From Streptomyces paradoxus (GTDB lineage: Bacteria; Actinomycetota; Actinomycetes; Streptomycetales; Streptomycetaceae), in NCBI RefSeq assembly GCF_014202475.1, contig NZ_JACHGV010000009.1, positions 124,001-188,000 of the forward strand: a stretch of DNA of 64,000 nucleotides. Direction: 5' to 3'. Positions 47,907-56,718 of the stretch are shown here, one piece after another. Both the position numbers and the translations under genes were made by a program. The notes beneath the pieces are model-generated. The model was not told the DNA's origin. It did no database searches and was given only the letters and a program-made list of their open reading frames with translations. The first letter of the stretch is position 1; the number at the start of each line of letters is the position of its first letter.

Positions 47907-48267
47907 GGCAGGCGCACGGGGCGGTGAGCGGCTGCGCGGGTGGTGAAGGGCCGCGCGGGGCGCCATCACGTTGAGGGGTGAGCCGCGTACGCGCCCCGTG
48001 TGAATCGTTCGCACACTCCGGTGTCGCACGCGCGCTCCCCCCGAACCTGGTTGCGCAGTCAACTGATAGCAGCCCCGCGCAGGATGACGGCTCCTGGGCG
48101 GTTGGGCCGCCGGCCTGTCGTTCCCCGCCCTCGGCCGGCGGCCCCGGCACAGGCCAACACGGCCGCACCCGGGGCGTGTTCACAGGATTGCAACACCCGT
48201 TCCCACGATCCGGACATGTGGCGTCGTGACCTCGACAAACGGGACCCCCGGCTGTCAATCTCCCGCC
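47907..48267. other. Intergenic region before the amino-acid ABC importer
   Basis: This stretch of 361 bases has no supported gene. It contains a 12-bp perfect hairpin (48104-48115 with 48133-48144, loop 17 bases) that could end the upstream transcript or structure the leader of the next. No clear promoter hexamers or operator are seen. Confidence 0.5.
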
Positions 48268-49140
48268 ATGCATCCTGCCCCGCGCGCCCTGCGCCGCGCC
48301 GCCGTCGCCGTCGTCCTCCTCGCCGCCGCTGTGAGCTGCGCTCCGCAGCCGGAGGAGTCGGGCAAGCCGTCGCCGTCCGCCGGGAGCGCGTGCGAGAAGG
48401 GCGAGTTGGCCACCCGGACCTCGGGCAAGCTGACGATCGCCACCGACGAGCCCGCCTACGAACCGTGGTTCAAGGACGGCAAGCCGGCCAACGGCAAGGG
48501 ATTCGAGTCGGCCGTCGCCTACGCCGTCGCCGACCGGCTCGGCTACGCCAAGGACAAGGTCGCCTGGCAGACCGTCCCCTTCAACAAGGCCTTCGCGCCC
48601 GGTGAGAAGACCTTCGACTTCGACATCAACCAGGTGTCCATCAGCGAGGAGCGCAAGAAGGCCGTGGACTTCTCCTCCGGCTACTACGACGTGCGCCAGG
48701 CCGTCGTCGCGCTGAAGGACTCCAAGGCGGCGAAGGCGAACAGCATCGCGGAGCTGAAGGGCGTGAAGCTGGGCGCGCAGGTCGGCACCACCAGCCTCGG
48801 CTACATCGACGACGTGGTGCGGCCCACGCAGGCGGCAGCCGTGTACGCCAAGAACGACCAGGCCAAGTCCGCGCTCAAGAACGGCCAGGTCGACGCGATC
48901 GTCGTCGATCTGCCGACCGCGTTCTACATCACCGGGGCCGAGGTCACCGACGCGACGATCGTCGGTCAGTTCGAGCAACAGGGCGGCACGCCCGAGCAGT
49001 TCGGCCTCGTGCTCGACAAGGGCAGCGCGCTCACGTCCTGCGTCTCGCGGGCCGTGGACACCCTGCGTGGGGACGGCACGCTCGCGAAGATCGAGCAGCA
49101 GTGGCTGTCGGACGCCGTCGACGCGCCGGTGCTCAAGTGA
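48268..49140 (+). CDS. Amino-acid ABC transporter substrate-binding lipoprotein
   Basis: This 290-residue polar-amino-acid binding protein has a lipoprotein signal with lipobox AAVSC near residue 22 after an Arg-rich n-region. The fold motifs include LTIATDEPAYEPWF, FDFDINQVSISEERKKAVDF and LGAQVGTTSLGYI. The ATG at 48268 is chosen because it gives the proper signal; GTG at 48226 is in frame but has no signal-peptide logic. It overlaps the permease start by GTGA. Confidence 0.9.
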   Translation: MHPAPRALRRAAVAVVLLAAAVSCAPQPEESGKPSPSAGSACEKGELATRTSGKLTIATDEPAYEPWFKDGKPANGKGFESAVAYAVADRLGYAKDKVAWQTVPFNKAFAPGEKTFDFDINQVSISEERKKAVDFSSGYYDVRQAVVALKDSKAAKANSIAELKGVKLGAQVGTTSLGYIDDVVRPTQAAAVYAKNDQAKSALKNGQVDAIVVDLPTAFYITGAEVTDATIVGQFEQQGGTPEQFGLVLDKGSALTSCVSRAVDTLRGDGTLAKIEQQWLSDAVDAPVLK

Positions 49141-50033
49141 CGCTCGGCAAGGAGGAGCTGGGCTCCGGCGAGCGCGACGCGGCGGACGACTACGTCCCGT
49201 CGCAGCGGCGCCGGGACCGGGAGCGGTACAAGCGCGCCCGCGCCCGGCGCGCGACGGCGATCGGCGCGCTCTCCACCCTCGTCACCGCGGTCGTCCTCTA
49301 CCTGGTCGTCGTCAGCGCCCCGGGCTGGCCGCGCACCAAGGAGACCTTCTTCGACCCGGGATACGCGCGCGAGGCGCTCCCGAAGGTCCTGGAAGGGCTG
49401 TGGCTGAACGTCCGGCTGCTGCTGATCTGCGGTGCCGCCGTGCTCGTCCTCGGCATGCTGATCGCCGTCGCCCGCACGCTGCGCGGCCCGGTGTTCTTCC
49501 CCCTGCGGTTCCTGGCCGCCGCGTACACGGACTTCTTCCGGGGGCTGCCGCTCATCATCAACCTGATGATCGTGGTCCTCGGCGTCCCGGCGCTGCGGCT
49601 GCAGGGCGTGACCGTCGACCCGGTGCTGCTCGGCGGCACCGCGCTCACCCTGACGTACTCGGCGTACGTGGCCGAGGTGTTCCGCGCCGGCATCGAGTCC
49701 GTGCACCCCTCGCAGCGCGCAGCGGCCCGCTCGCTGGGGCTGAGCAACCGGCAGGCACTGCGGTACGTGGTACTGCCCCAGGCGGTGCGCCGCCAGGTGC
49801 CGCCGCTGCTGAACGACCTGGTGTCGCTGCAGAAGGACACCGGGCTCGTCTCGATCGGCGGTGCGGTGGACGCCGTACGGGCCGCCGACATCATCGTGGG
49901 CCGCAGCCTCAACTACACGCCGTACATCGTGGCGGGGCTGGTCTTCGTCGCGCTGACGATCCCCATGACCCGCTTCACGGACTGGGTGACGGCCCGGATG
50001 GACCGCCGGCAGGCCCAGGGAGGAGCCATATGA
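49137..50033 (+). CDS. Polar amino-acid ABC transporter permease
   Basis: This 298-residue permease has an acidic/basic cytoplasmic tail (about 45 residues) and then 5-6 transmembrane segments. It has the importer EAA loop ARSLGLSNRQALRYVVLP near residue 200 and the HisM/GlnP motif YTDFFRGLPLIINLMIV. The GTG overlaps the binding-protein stop, and the stop overlaps the ATPase ATG. With only one permease gene, a homodimer is expected. Confidence 0.92.
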   Translation: MTLGKEELGSGERDAADDYVPSQRRRDRERYKRARARRATAIGALSTLVTAVVLYLVVVSAPGWPRTKETFFDPGYAREALPKVLEGLWLNVRLLLICGAAVLVLGMLIAVARTLRGPVFFPLRFLAAAYTDFFRGLPLIINLMIVVLGVPALRLQGVTVDPVLLGGTALTLTYSAYVAEVFRAGIESVHPSQRAAARSLGLSNRQALRYVVLPQAVRRQVPPLLNDLVSLQKDTGLVSIGGAVDAVRAADIIVGRSLNYTPYIVAGLVFVALTIPMTRFTDWVTARMDRRQAQGGAI

Positions 50034-50782
50034 GCGGGACCCCCGTGCTGCGCATGGAGTCCGTCCGCAAGACCTTCGGCGGCTCGGTCGTCCTGCGGGA
50101 CGTCGCCCTTGAGGTCGCCCCGCACACCGTCACCGCGCTGATCGGCGCCTCCGGCTCCGGCAAGTCCACGCTGCTGCGGTGCGCCAACCTGCTGGAGGAG
50201 ATCGACGACGGGGCGATCTGGCTGGACGACGAGGAGATCACCGACCCGCGGGCCGACCAGGACGCGGTGCGGCGCCGGATCGGCGTGGTCTTCCAGGCGT
50301 ACAACCTGTTCCCGCACATGTCGGTCCTGGACAACATCACGCTCGCCCCGCGCCGTGTGCACGGTGTGCCCCGGGCCGAGGCCGAGGCCCGCGCGCGTGA
50401 ACTGCTGGAGCGGCTGGGGCTCGGCGGGAAGGCGGGCGAGTATCCGGACCGGCTGAGCGGCGGACAGCAGCAGCGGGTGGCGATCGTGCGCGCCCTGGCC
50501 GTACGCCCCCGGCTGCTGCTGCTCGACGAGATCACCGCTGCGCTCGATCCCGAGCTGGTGGGCGAGGTGCTCACCGTCGTCCGCGATCTGAAGGACGAGG
50601 GCATGACCATGGTGCTGGCCACCCACGAGATGGCCTTCGCCCGGGAGGTCGCCGACCAGGTGTGCTTCCTTGAGGGCGGCGTGGTGCTGGAGCGCGGCAC
50701 CGCCGAGCAGGTCTTCGGGGATCCGCGGCAGGAGCGCACGCGGCGCTTCCTGCGGCGGATCGTGGAGGCGGGGAGGCTGTAG
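50030..50782 (+). CDS. Amino-acid ABC transporter ATPase (GlnQ/HisP type)
   Basis: This 250-residue ATPase has Walker A GASGSGKSTLL near residue 38, the signature LSGGQQQRVAIVRAL and Walker B LLLLDEITAALDPEL. The start ATG overlaps the permease stop and has GGGAGGAG upstream. Together with the binding protein and permease it forms a complete polar amino-acid importer. It is the last gene of that operon and meets aroQ convergently. Confidence 0.95.
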   Translation: MSGTPVLRMESVRKTFGGSVVLRDVALEVAPHTVTALIGASGSGKSTLLRCANLLEEIDDGAIWLDDEEITDPRADQDAVRRRIGVVFQAYNLFPHMSVLDNITLAPRRVHGVPRAEAEARARELLERLGLGGKAGEYPDRLSGGQQQRVAIVRALAVRPRLLLLDEITAALDPELVGEVLTVVRDLKDEGMTMVLATHEMAFAREVADQVCFLEGGVVLERGTAEQVFGDPRQERTRRFLRRIVEAGRL

Positions 50783-50814
50783 GAAGCCGCCGGGCCGTGC
50801 GGGGCCGCCTGGAT

Positions 50815-50848
50815 GTAAGGGGCGCCCGCCATGGTCGGCGGGCCTTAC
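50815..50848. terminator. Imperfect hairpin between convergent genes
   Basis: GTAAG (50815-50819) and CTTAC (50844-50848) frame a GCCCGCC/GGCGGGC stem with an internal bulge and a 6-base loop. It lies between the stop of the ABC ATPase and the stop of aroQ and may end both transcripts. Confidence 0.55.
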
Positions 50849-50858
50849 CCGCAACGGT

Positions 50859-51332
50859 TCACGCGTCCGCCGTGCCCGCTCCCGCCAGCGCCGCGACGCG
50901 CTCCACACCGAACACGTACCCCTGCACGCCGCAGCCCGCGATGACCCCGTCGGCGCGCAGCGAGACGTACGAGTGGTGCCGGAACGACTCGCGCTGGTGG
51001 ATGTTGGAGATGTGGACCTCCAGCACCGGCAGCCCGTCGCAGGTGTTGAGGGCGTCCAGGATGGCGACGGAGGTGTGCGAATAGGCACCGGGGTTGATCA
51101 CGATGCCGGAGTGGTTCAGCCGCGCCTCGTGGATCCAGTCGACCAGCTCGCCCTCGTGGTTGGACTGGCGGAAGTCGACGGTACCGCCGTGCGCTGCCGC
51201 CGCCTTGGCGCACAGGGCCTCGACGTCGGCGAGGGTGTCGGAGCCGTAGATCTCCGGCTGGCGCTGGCCGAGGAGGTTCAGGTTGGGCCCGTTGAGGATC
51301 ATGATCGGGGCGTGGGCCAGGGTGCGGGGCAC
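50859..51332 (-). CDS. aroQ: 3-Dehydroquinate dehydratase, type II
   Basis: The enzyme catalyses the third step of the shikimate pathway. The 157-residue length fits the dodecameric type II enzyme. Motifs are complete: NGPNLNLLGQRQPEIYG with the catalytic Tyr, RQSNHEGELVDWIHEA, NPGAYSHTSVAILDAL and EVHISNIHQRESFRHHSY with the catalytic His. The GTG at 51332 has GGAGGAACC upstream. The open frame continues into the tandem repeat but lacks support there. Confidence 0.96.
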   Translation of the reverse strand: MPRTLAHAPIMILNGPNLNLLGQRQPEIYGSDTLADVEALCAKAAAAHGGTVDFRQSNHEGELVDWIHEARLNHSGIVINPGAYSHTSVAILDALNTCDGLPVLEVHISNIHQRESFRHHSYVSLRADGVIAGCGVQGYVFGVERVAALAGAGTADA

Positions 51333-51396
51333 GGTTCCTCCGGTCCGTTCGGGGTCGGGCGGCCGGGGCGGACCGCCGCTCACAGCCGGTCTATCA

Positions 51397-51597
51397 CGGT
51401 GCGCGGGCGGATACCGTCCCGGTCCGTGCACCGGTCCTGCCGGGTGCGCGGGCCGATGTCGCCCGGTGCGTGTGTCGATCCCGTCGTGCGCCGGCCGATC
51501 CGGCCCGGTGCGCAGGCCGGATTCATCACGGTGCACAGGCCGGATTCATCGCGGTGCGCAGGCCGGATTTATCACGGTGCGCCGGCAGCCCACCGGA
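51397..51597. repeat. Degenerate tandem repeat of a 21-23 bp unit, about nine copies
   Basis: The unit reads CGGTGCGCAGGCCGGATTCA followed by TCA. Three copies at 51506-51574 differ by one or two bases. Earlier copies (51397, 51420, 51441, 51464, 51485) are progressively diverged and 21-23 bases long, and a partial copy ends at about 51597. A still older copy may precede 51397. The block lies between aroQ and the divergent S66 peptidase gene, over their promoter region. Confidence 0.85.
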
Positions 51598-51612
51598 CCG
51601 TAGCCTCCCGGT

Positions 51613-52668
51613 ATGACGAGCCCGAGCAGCCCGGCCTATCCCCCCAAGCCGTCCCCCGGTGACCGCATCGCCGTGATCTCGCCGTCCTCCGGCCTGCCGG
51701 GACTCTTCCCGCTCCCCTACGAACTCGGCCTGGAGCGGCTCCGCAAGGAGTACGGGCTGGAGCCGGTCGAGTATCCGGCGACCCTCACGATGGGCTCCAC
51801 GCCCCAGGAGAGGGCCGCCGACATCCACGCGGCCTTCGCCGACCCGGGGATCAAGGCCGTCATCGCGTCGATCGGCGGCGACGACCAGATCACCGTGCTG
51901 CCGTACCTGGACCGCGAGTTGATCCGCGCCAACCCGAAGCCGTTCTTCGGGATGAGCGACAACACGAACCTGCTCGCGTTCCTGCGCACCTGCGGCGTCG
52001 TCGGCTTCCACGGGGGGAGCGTGATGTGCGAGCTGGGCCGCCCCGGGGCCATGCACCCGCAGACCGCCGAGTCCCTGCGGGCGGCCCTGTTCACCTCGGG
52101 GCCCTACGAGTTGAGGCCCGCCGGGCGGTGGCGTGACATCGACCGGGACTGGGCGGACCCGGCCACCTTCGACGCGGAGCCGGAGACCCGGCCCGGCACC
52201 GGCTGGACCTGGGTCAACCCCGACCGGGTCATCGAGGGCCGCAGTTGGGGCGGCTGCCTGGAGATCCTCGCCTGGCTGCTGATGGCCGACCGCGAGATCG
52301 CGCGCGACCCGTCCGAGTACGACGGCGGCGTGCTGCTCCTGGAGACCTCGGAAGGCATGCCGAGTGCCACAGAGGTCTTCACCACCCTGCGGAGCATGGG
52401 CGAGCGCGGACTGCTGGGGCGCTTCCCTGCCCTGCTGATGGGCCGGCCGAAGACATGGTCCTTCGAGCGGCCCAACACCCCGGAGGAGGCGGCTCGTTAC
52501 GCGACCGACCAGCGGGAGGCAGTCCTGCGCGCCATGCGGACCTATGCCCCCGACACCACGATCGTCTTCGACGTGGACTTCGGGCACACCGATCCGCAAC
52601 TGGTGATCCCGTACGGCGGCACCGTGCGCGTGGACGGACCCGCCCGGCGCATCACGGTCACGTACTGA
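51613..52668 (+). CDS. LD-carboxypeptidase-like serine peptidase (S66/MccF family)
   Basis: This 351-residue enzyme resembles S66 peptidases, which include LD-carboxypeptidases of peptidoglycan recycling and MccF, the microcin C immunity enzyme. The catalytic Ser is in FGMSDNTNLL near residue 115, the Glu in LLETSEGMPS near 245 and the His in DFGHTDPQLV near 325. No signal peptide is present, so the enzyme is cytosolic. The ATG start follows the tandem repeat by 16 bases. Confidence 0.9.
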   Translation: MTSPSSPAYPPKPSPGDRIAVISPSSGLPGLFPLPYELGLERLRKEYGLEPVEYPATLTMGSTPQERAADIHAAFADPGIKAVIASIGGDDQITVLPYLDRELIRANPKPFFGMSDNTNLLAFLRTCGVVGFHGGSVMCELGRPGAMHPQTAESLRAALFTSGPYELRPAGRWRDIDRDWADPATFDAEPETRPGTGWTWVNPDRVIEGRSWGGCLEILAWLLMADREIARDPSEYDGGVLLLETSEGMPSATEVFTTLRSMGERGLLGRFPALLMGRPKTWSFERPNTPEEAARYATDQREAVLRAMRTYAPDTTIVFDVDFGHTDPQLVIPYGGTVRVDGPARRITVTY

Positions 52669-52730
52669 AGGCCCCCCAAGCCCTCCGCGCGCCCCCGTAA
52701 CTCGCGATCACGGTGGGTAGTTGACGCGGC

Positions 52731-54038
52731 ATGCACGACGTACGCATCGTAAGAACACCCTCCATGCCACGCCTCGCGGCCGCCTCGCTCGCCGGCACGG
52801 CCATCGAGTTCTACGACTTCTTCGTCTACGGCACCGCGGCGGCCCTGATCCTGGGGCCGCTGTTCTTCCCGACCTTCTCCCCGGTGGCCGGGACACTGGC
52901 CGCCTTCGCCACCTTCGGTGTGGGTTTCGTGGCCCGGCCGCTCGGGTCGGTGCTGTTCGGGCACATCGGGGACCGGCGCGGGCGGCGCCTGGTGCTCGTC
53001 GCCTCCCTGCTGCTGACCGGGGCCTCCACGGTCGCGGTCGGCTGCGTGCCGACGTACGACTCGATCGGCGTGGTCGCTCCGCTGCTTCTCCTGGTGCTGC
53101 GCTTCCTCCAGGGGCTGGGGCTCGGCGGGGAGTGGGGCGGGGCGGTACTGCTGGCCGTGGAGCACGCTCCGGCCGAGCGGCGCGCCCTGTGGTCGAGCTT
53201 CCCGCAGGTCGGGCCCGCGCTGGGGTTCCTGCTCGCCAACGGGGTGGTGCTGGGGCTGTCCTCGGCGCTGACCGAGGCGCAGTTCGCCGCGTGGGGGTGG
53301 CGGGTGCCGTTCTGGGCGGCGGGAGTGCTGGCCGTCGTGGGGCTATGGCTGCGGTCGTCGCTGGCCGAGAGCCCCTCCTTCCTCGAGATCGACGACCACG
53401 CGCGCGTGCCGCTCGCCGAAGTCGTACGCGACCACTGGCGGCTCCTCCTGCTGACCGGCGGAGGACTCGCGATCGGCTACGCGATCTTCTACGCCGTGAC
53501 GACCTGGTCCCTCGCCTACGGGACGGAACGGCTCGGGGTGAGCCGCAGCGTCATGCTGACCTGCATCATGGGCGCGGTGCTCGTGAAGGGTGCGCTCACC
53601 CCGCTGATGGCGTTGCTCGGGGACCGCTACGGCCGGCGGCCCCTGTGCCTGGCCGGGTGTGCGGCCGCCGCGCTGTGGATGTTCCCCATGGTCGCGCTGC
53701 TCGCCACGGGGGCGCCTCTGCCGATGTTCCTCGGCTTCCTGGGTGCGATGCTCGCGTTCATCACCATGTTCGCCGTGATCGCCGCGTATCTGCCGGAGCT
53801 GTACGAGCCGCGGGTGCGTTGCACCGGTGCCGCCGTCGGATACAACCTCGGCGGGGTCGTGGGGGGTGCGCTCACACCGGTCGTGGCGACGGCCCTGGCC
53901 GAGCAGGGCGGGCGGGTGCCGTGGGGCGTGGCCGCGTACCTGACGGCGATCGCGCTGTTCAGCCTCGGGTGCTTCGCGATGCTGCCGGAGACGCGTCCGG
54001 TGCGGGTGGGTGCGGCTGCGGAGGCCCCCGCGGGGTGA
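52731..54038 (+). CDS. MFS transporter, metabolite:H+ symporter family
   Basis: This 435-residue transporter has twelve hydrophobic segments and the MHS-type N-terminus AIEFYDFFVYGTAAALI. The MFS loop motifs GHIGDRRGRRLVL and LGDRYGRRPLCL are present in both halves. The family imports dicarboxylates, shikimate, betaine and similar acids with protons; the substrate is not readable here. The C-terminus has a short Ala-rich tail. It is preceded by the S66 gene on the same strand. Confidence 0.9.
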   Translation: MHDVRIVRTPSMPRLAAASLAGTAIEFYDFFVYGTAAALILGPLFFPTFSPVAGTLAAFATFGVGFVARPLGSVLFGHIGDRRGRRLVLVASLLLTGASTVAVGCVPTYDSIGVVAPLLLLVLRFLQGLGLGGEWGGAVLLAVEHAPAERRALWSSFPQVGPALGFLLANGVVLGLSSALTEAQFAAWGWRVPFWAAGVLAVVGLWLRSSLAESPSFLEIDDHARVPLAEVVRDHWRLLLLTGGGLAIGYAIFYAVTTWSLAYGTERLGVSRSVMLTCIMGAVLVKGALTPLMALLGDRYGRRPLCLAGCAAAALWMFPMVALLATGAPLPMFLGFLGAMLAFITMFAVIAAYLPELYEPRVRCTGAAVGYNLGGVVGGALTPVVATALAEQGGRVPWGVAAYLTAIALFSLGCFAMLPETRPVRVGAAAEAPAG

Positions 54039-54059
54039 GCCGCGGTGCTGGTGTCATTG

Positions 54060-54079
54060 GCGGCTGCGCGCAGCCGCCT
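54060..54079. terminator. 8-bp GC-rich hairpin between convergent genes
   Basis: GGCGGCTG and CAGCCGCC flank the CGCG loop, between the stop of the MFS gene and the stop of the convergent CaCA antiporter. It is short but GC-rich. Confidence 0.55.
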
Positions 54080-54098
54080 CCCGTGGGCGTCTGCTCGC

Positions 54099-55199
54099 CT
54101 ACGGGTTGATCGCCAGCTCCAGGTACGCCGCGAACAGCACCAGGTGGACCCCGCCCTGGAGCGGTGTGGCCCGGCCCGGCACCACGGTCAGTGAGGCGAC
54201 CACCACGGTCAGGGCGAGCAGCACCATGTGGGTCGCGCCCAGGCCGAGGACCAGGGGGCCGGAGAGCCATACCGAGGCCAGGGCGACGGCGGGGATGGTC
54301 AGGCCGATGCTGGCCATGGCGGAGCCGAGGGCAAGGTTGAGACTGGTCTGCACCCGGTCGCGTCGGGCGGAGCGCAGTGCGGCGATGGTCTCCGGGAGCA
54401 GCACCAGCAGTGCGATGACCACGCCGACCACGGCCTGGGGCAGTCCGGCCGCCTCCACCCCGGACTCGATGGTCGGCGAGACCCCCTTGGCCAGGCCGAC
54501 CACGCCGATCAGGGCGAGGCCCAGCAGGCCCAGGCTGATCAGGGCGGTGCGGGCGCTCGGCGCCTCGGCGTGCTCCTCTTCGGTGATCACCTCTCCGTGG
54601 CGGGTGATCGGCAGGAAGTAGTCCCGGTGCCGCCGGGTCTGTGTGGTGACGAAGAGGCCGTACAGGATGAGCGAGGAGAGCGCCGCGAAGGTCAGCTGGA
54701 CGGTGGAGAACTCCGGCCCCGGCTTGCTGGTGGTGAAGGTCGGCAGGACCAGGCTGAGGGTGGCGAGGGTCGCGACGGTCGCCAGTGCGGCGCCGGTGCC
54801 TTCGGGGTTGAAAATGGCTGTACCGTGCCGCAGCGAGGCGACCAGCAGGCACAGGCCGACGATGCCGTTGCATGTGATCATCACGGCTGCGAAGACCGTG
54901 TCCCGGGCCAGCGTCGCGCTCTTGTCCCCGCCGTCGATCATCAGGGTCACGATGAGGGCGACCTCGATGATCGTGACGGCGACGGCGAGCACGAGGGAGC
55001 CGAACGGTTCACCGACCCGGTGGGCCACCACTTCGGCGTGATGCACTGCGGCCAGAACGGCGCCCGCGAGGACCAGCGTCACCAGCACGACGATGCCCGC
55101 CGGCAGATCACGCCCCCAGGTGAAGACCAGCAGCACGGCCGCGAGCAGGGGGACCAGAGTCGTCCACTGTGCCGTGAGCGGCCTGCGCCGAGCGGTCAT
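54099..55199 (-). CDS. Calcium/proton antiporter-like (CaCA/ChaA family)
   Basis: This 366-residue membrane protein has about eleven hydrophobic segments in two halves. The alpha-repeat motifs characteristic of CaCA exchangers are visible: AVTIIEVALIVTLMIDGGD in the first half and VLLPETIAALRSARR followed by NLALGSAMASIGLTIP in the second. A hydrophilic loop with EEEHAEAP links the halves. It probably exports Ca2+ or Na+ in exchange for protons. The ATG start has no strong ribosome site. The Ter genes nearby are also of the metal-homeostasis type. Confidence 0.85.
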   Translation of the reverse strand: MTARRRPLTAQWTTLVPLLAAVLLVFTWGRDLPAGIVVLVTLVLAGAVLAAVHHAEVVAHRVGEPFGSLVLAVAVTIIEVALIVTLMIDGGDKSATLARDTVFAAVMITCNGIVGLCLLVASLRHGTAIFNPEGTGAALATVATLATLSLVLPTFTTSKPGPEFSTVQLTFAALSSLILYGLFVTTQTRRHRDYFLPITRHGEVITEEEHAEAPSARTALISLGLLGLALIGVVGLAKGVSPTIESGVEAAGLPQAVVGVVIALLVLLPETIAALRSARRDRVQTSLNLALGSAMASIGLTIPAVALASVWLSGPLVLGLGATHMVLLALTVVVASLTVVPGRATPLQGGVHLVLFAAYLELAINP

Positions 55200-55271
55200 G
55201 CCGTGATCGTCGCAGACGTGAAGAGGCCTCGCACTGCGGTCGCGCGATGCCCCTGAACCTGTGCCGCGGAG

Positions 55272-55574
55272 CTACTCGAGGTCACGCGCGTCCACGAGGT
55301 CGCAGTTGGTGAACACCCGCTCGTTGAGGGAGAGGGCGTCCAGTCGCTCCGCCATCCGGCTGGTTTCGGGGTCATCACTGTTACGCATGGCCTCCTCGAA
55401 CGATGCGAACTCGATGAGCGCGAGATAGCGGTTGGGCCTGTCCCGGTCCTTCAGGAGCATGCTGCGGGTGGGACCGCCCGTCCGGCCGGCGGAGCGCTGC
55501 CCGGCTTCCTCGATCACCTGCTGCATGTCTGCCAGGCGGTCGGTCTCGAAGTCGATGATCTGCACGAATTTCAC
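55272..55574 (-). CDS. Small dimeric alpha/beta-barrel protein
   Basis: This 100-residue protein starts at GTG 55574 with GGAGG upstream (MKFVQIIDFETDRLADMQQV). It has the alternating strand-helix-strand pattern of dimeric alpha/beta-barrel (antibiotic biosynthesis monooxygenase-like) proteins: RYLALIEFASFEEAMRNSD in the centre and a short C-terminus. The family includes heme-degrading and stress-response proteins, but no function can be fixed. The longer open frame has no ribosome site. Confidence 0.7.
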   Translation of the reverse strand: MKFVQIIDFETDRLADMQQVIEEAGQRSAGRTGGPTRSMLLKDRDRPNRYLALIEFASFEEAMRNSDDPETSRMAERLDALSLNERVFTNCDLVDARDLE

Positions 55575-55638
55575 GGTGCCTCCAACCGGCCTCCGCGTTC
55601 CCCGGAGGAGGAACGCACCCAGGAACAAGCAAGCACCA

Positions 55639-55673
55639 GGAGCGGTGGTCGGCAATTCGCCGAGCACCGCTCC
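55639..55673 (-). terminator. 15-bp hairpin after terC
   Basis: Arms 55639-55653 and 55659-55673 pair with one mismatch around AATTC. It starts about 40 bases after the terC stop and should end that transcript. Confidence 0.8.
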
Positions 55674-55712
55674 CGAGCATGATTCTCCTTGGTCCGATGG
55701 GGCCGGACGGGG

Positions 55713-56714
55713 TCAGACGTCGATGCTGTCCTTGCTGGCGCCGTCGCTCTTCTCCTGAGCCGCCTCGGCCGCCGCCTGCTTCTTGGAAGCGCGCAGGCTG
55801 GTGATCGTGGTGACGATCAGGACGGCGCAGATCACGCCGAGCGAGACCGGAATGCTGATCTCGGGGACGTGTACCCCGGACTCGTGCAGCGCGTGCAGCA
55901 CCAGCTTCACGCCGATGAAGCCCAGGATGATCGACAGTCCGTAGCTGAGGTGGACCAGCTTCTTGAGCAGGCCGCCGATGAGGAAGTACAGCTGGCGCAG
56001 ACCCATCAGGGCGAACGCGTTGGCCGTGAAGACGATGTACGGGTCCTGTGTCAGGCCGAAGATCGCGGGGATGGAGTCCAGGGCGAAGAGGACATCGGTG
56101 GTGCCGATGGCCAGCATCACGACCAGCATCGGGGTCATGACCCGCTTGCCGTTCTCCTGGATCCACAGCTTGGTGCCGTGGTAGCGGTCGGCTACGCCGA
56201 AGCGGCGCTCGGCCGCCTTGAGCAGCTTGTTCTCCTCCCAGTCCTCATCGTCCTCGTCCGCCCGGGCCTCCTGGATGAGCTTCCAGGCGGTGTAGATGAG
56301 GAACGCGCCGAAGATGTAGAACACCCAGGCGAAGCTGGCGAGGATCGCCGCACCGGCGGCGATGAAGATCGCTCGCAGGACCAAGGCTATGAGGACACCG
56401 ATCAGCAGCACACGCTGCTGGTACTGCGACGGCACCGCGAACTTCGCCATGATCAGGACGAAGACGAAGAGGTTGTCGACGCTGAGTGACTTCTCGGTGA
56501 TGAAGCCGGCGAAGAACTCACCGGCGGGCTGGCCGCCGGCGAACAGGAGCAGGCCGAGGCCGAAGAGCGCGGCCAGGACGATCCATACGATCGTCCAGAT
56601 CCCGGCTTCCTTGATCGAAACGTCGTGCGGCTTGCGGCCGATGAAGAAGTCGACCGCGATGAGGGCGGCAAGGCCCACGATCGTCAGGACCCATAGGGTC
56701 ATGGAAACATCCAC
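55713..56714 (-). CDS. TerC-family membrane protein (probable Mn2+ exporter)
   Basis: This 333-residue integral membrane protein has about eight hydrophobic segments and the TerC-defining motifs SLSVDNLFVFVLI near residue 75 and DVLFALDSIPAIFGL near 205 with acidic residues inside the membrane. TerC/Alx-type proteins export manganese, some protecting exoenzyme metallation. The GTG at 56714 has GGAGG upstream; an in-frame ATG at 56702 is alternative. Its leader is an apparent yybP-ykoY manganese riboswitch, which supports the Mn2+ role. The frame is open through the riboswitch but that is not coding. Confidence 0.92.
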   Translation of the reverse strand: MDVSMTLWVLTIVGLAALIAVDFFIGRKPHDVSIKEAGIWTIVWIVLAALFGLGLLLFAGGQPAGEFFAGFITEKSLSVDNLFVFVLIMAKFAVPSQYQQRVLLIGVLIALVLRAIFIAAGAAILASFAWVFYIFGAFLIYTAWKLIQEARADEDDEDWEENKLLKAAERRFGVADRYHGTKLWIQENGKRVMTPMLVVMLAIGTTDVLFALDSIPAIFGLTQDPYIVFTANAFALMGLRQLYFLIGGLLKKLVHLSYGLSIILGFIGVKLVLHALHESGVHVPEISIPVSLGVICAVLIVTTITSLRASKKQAAAEAAQEKSDGASKDSIDV

Positions 56715-56718
56715 TGCG

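Noticed and set aside
51333..51536. N-terminal extension of AroQ through the repeat
   Set aside because: The frame is open only because the GC-rich repeat lacks stops. The ribosome site and family length both place the start at 51332.
51397..51597. CRISPR-like array
   Set aside because: The repeats are contiguous, without unique spacers, and degrade gradually. No cas gene is present, so this is a plain tandem repeat.
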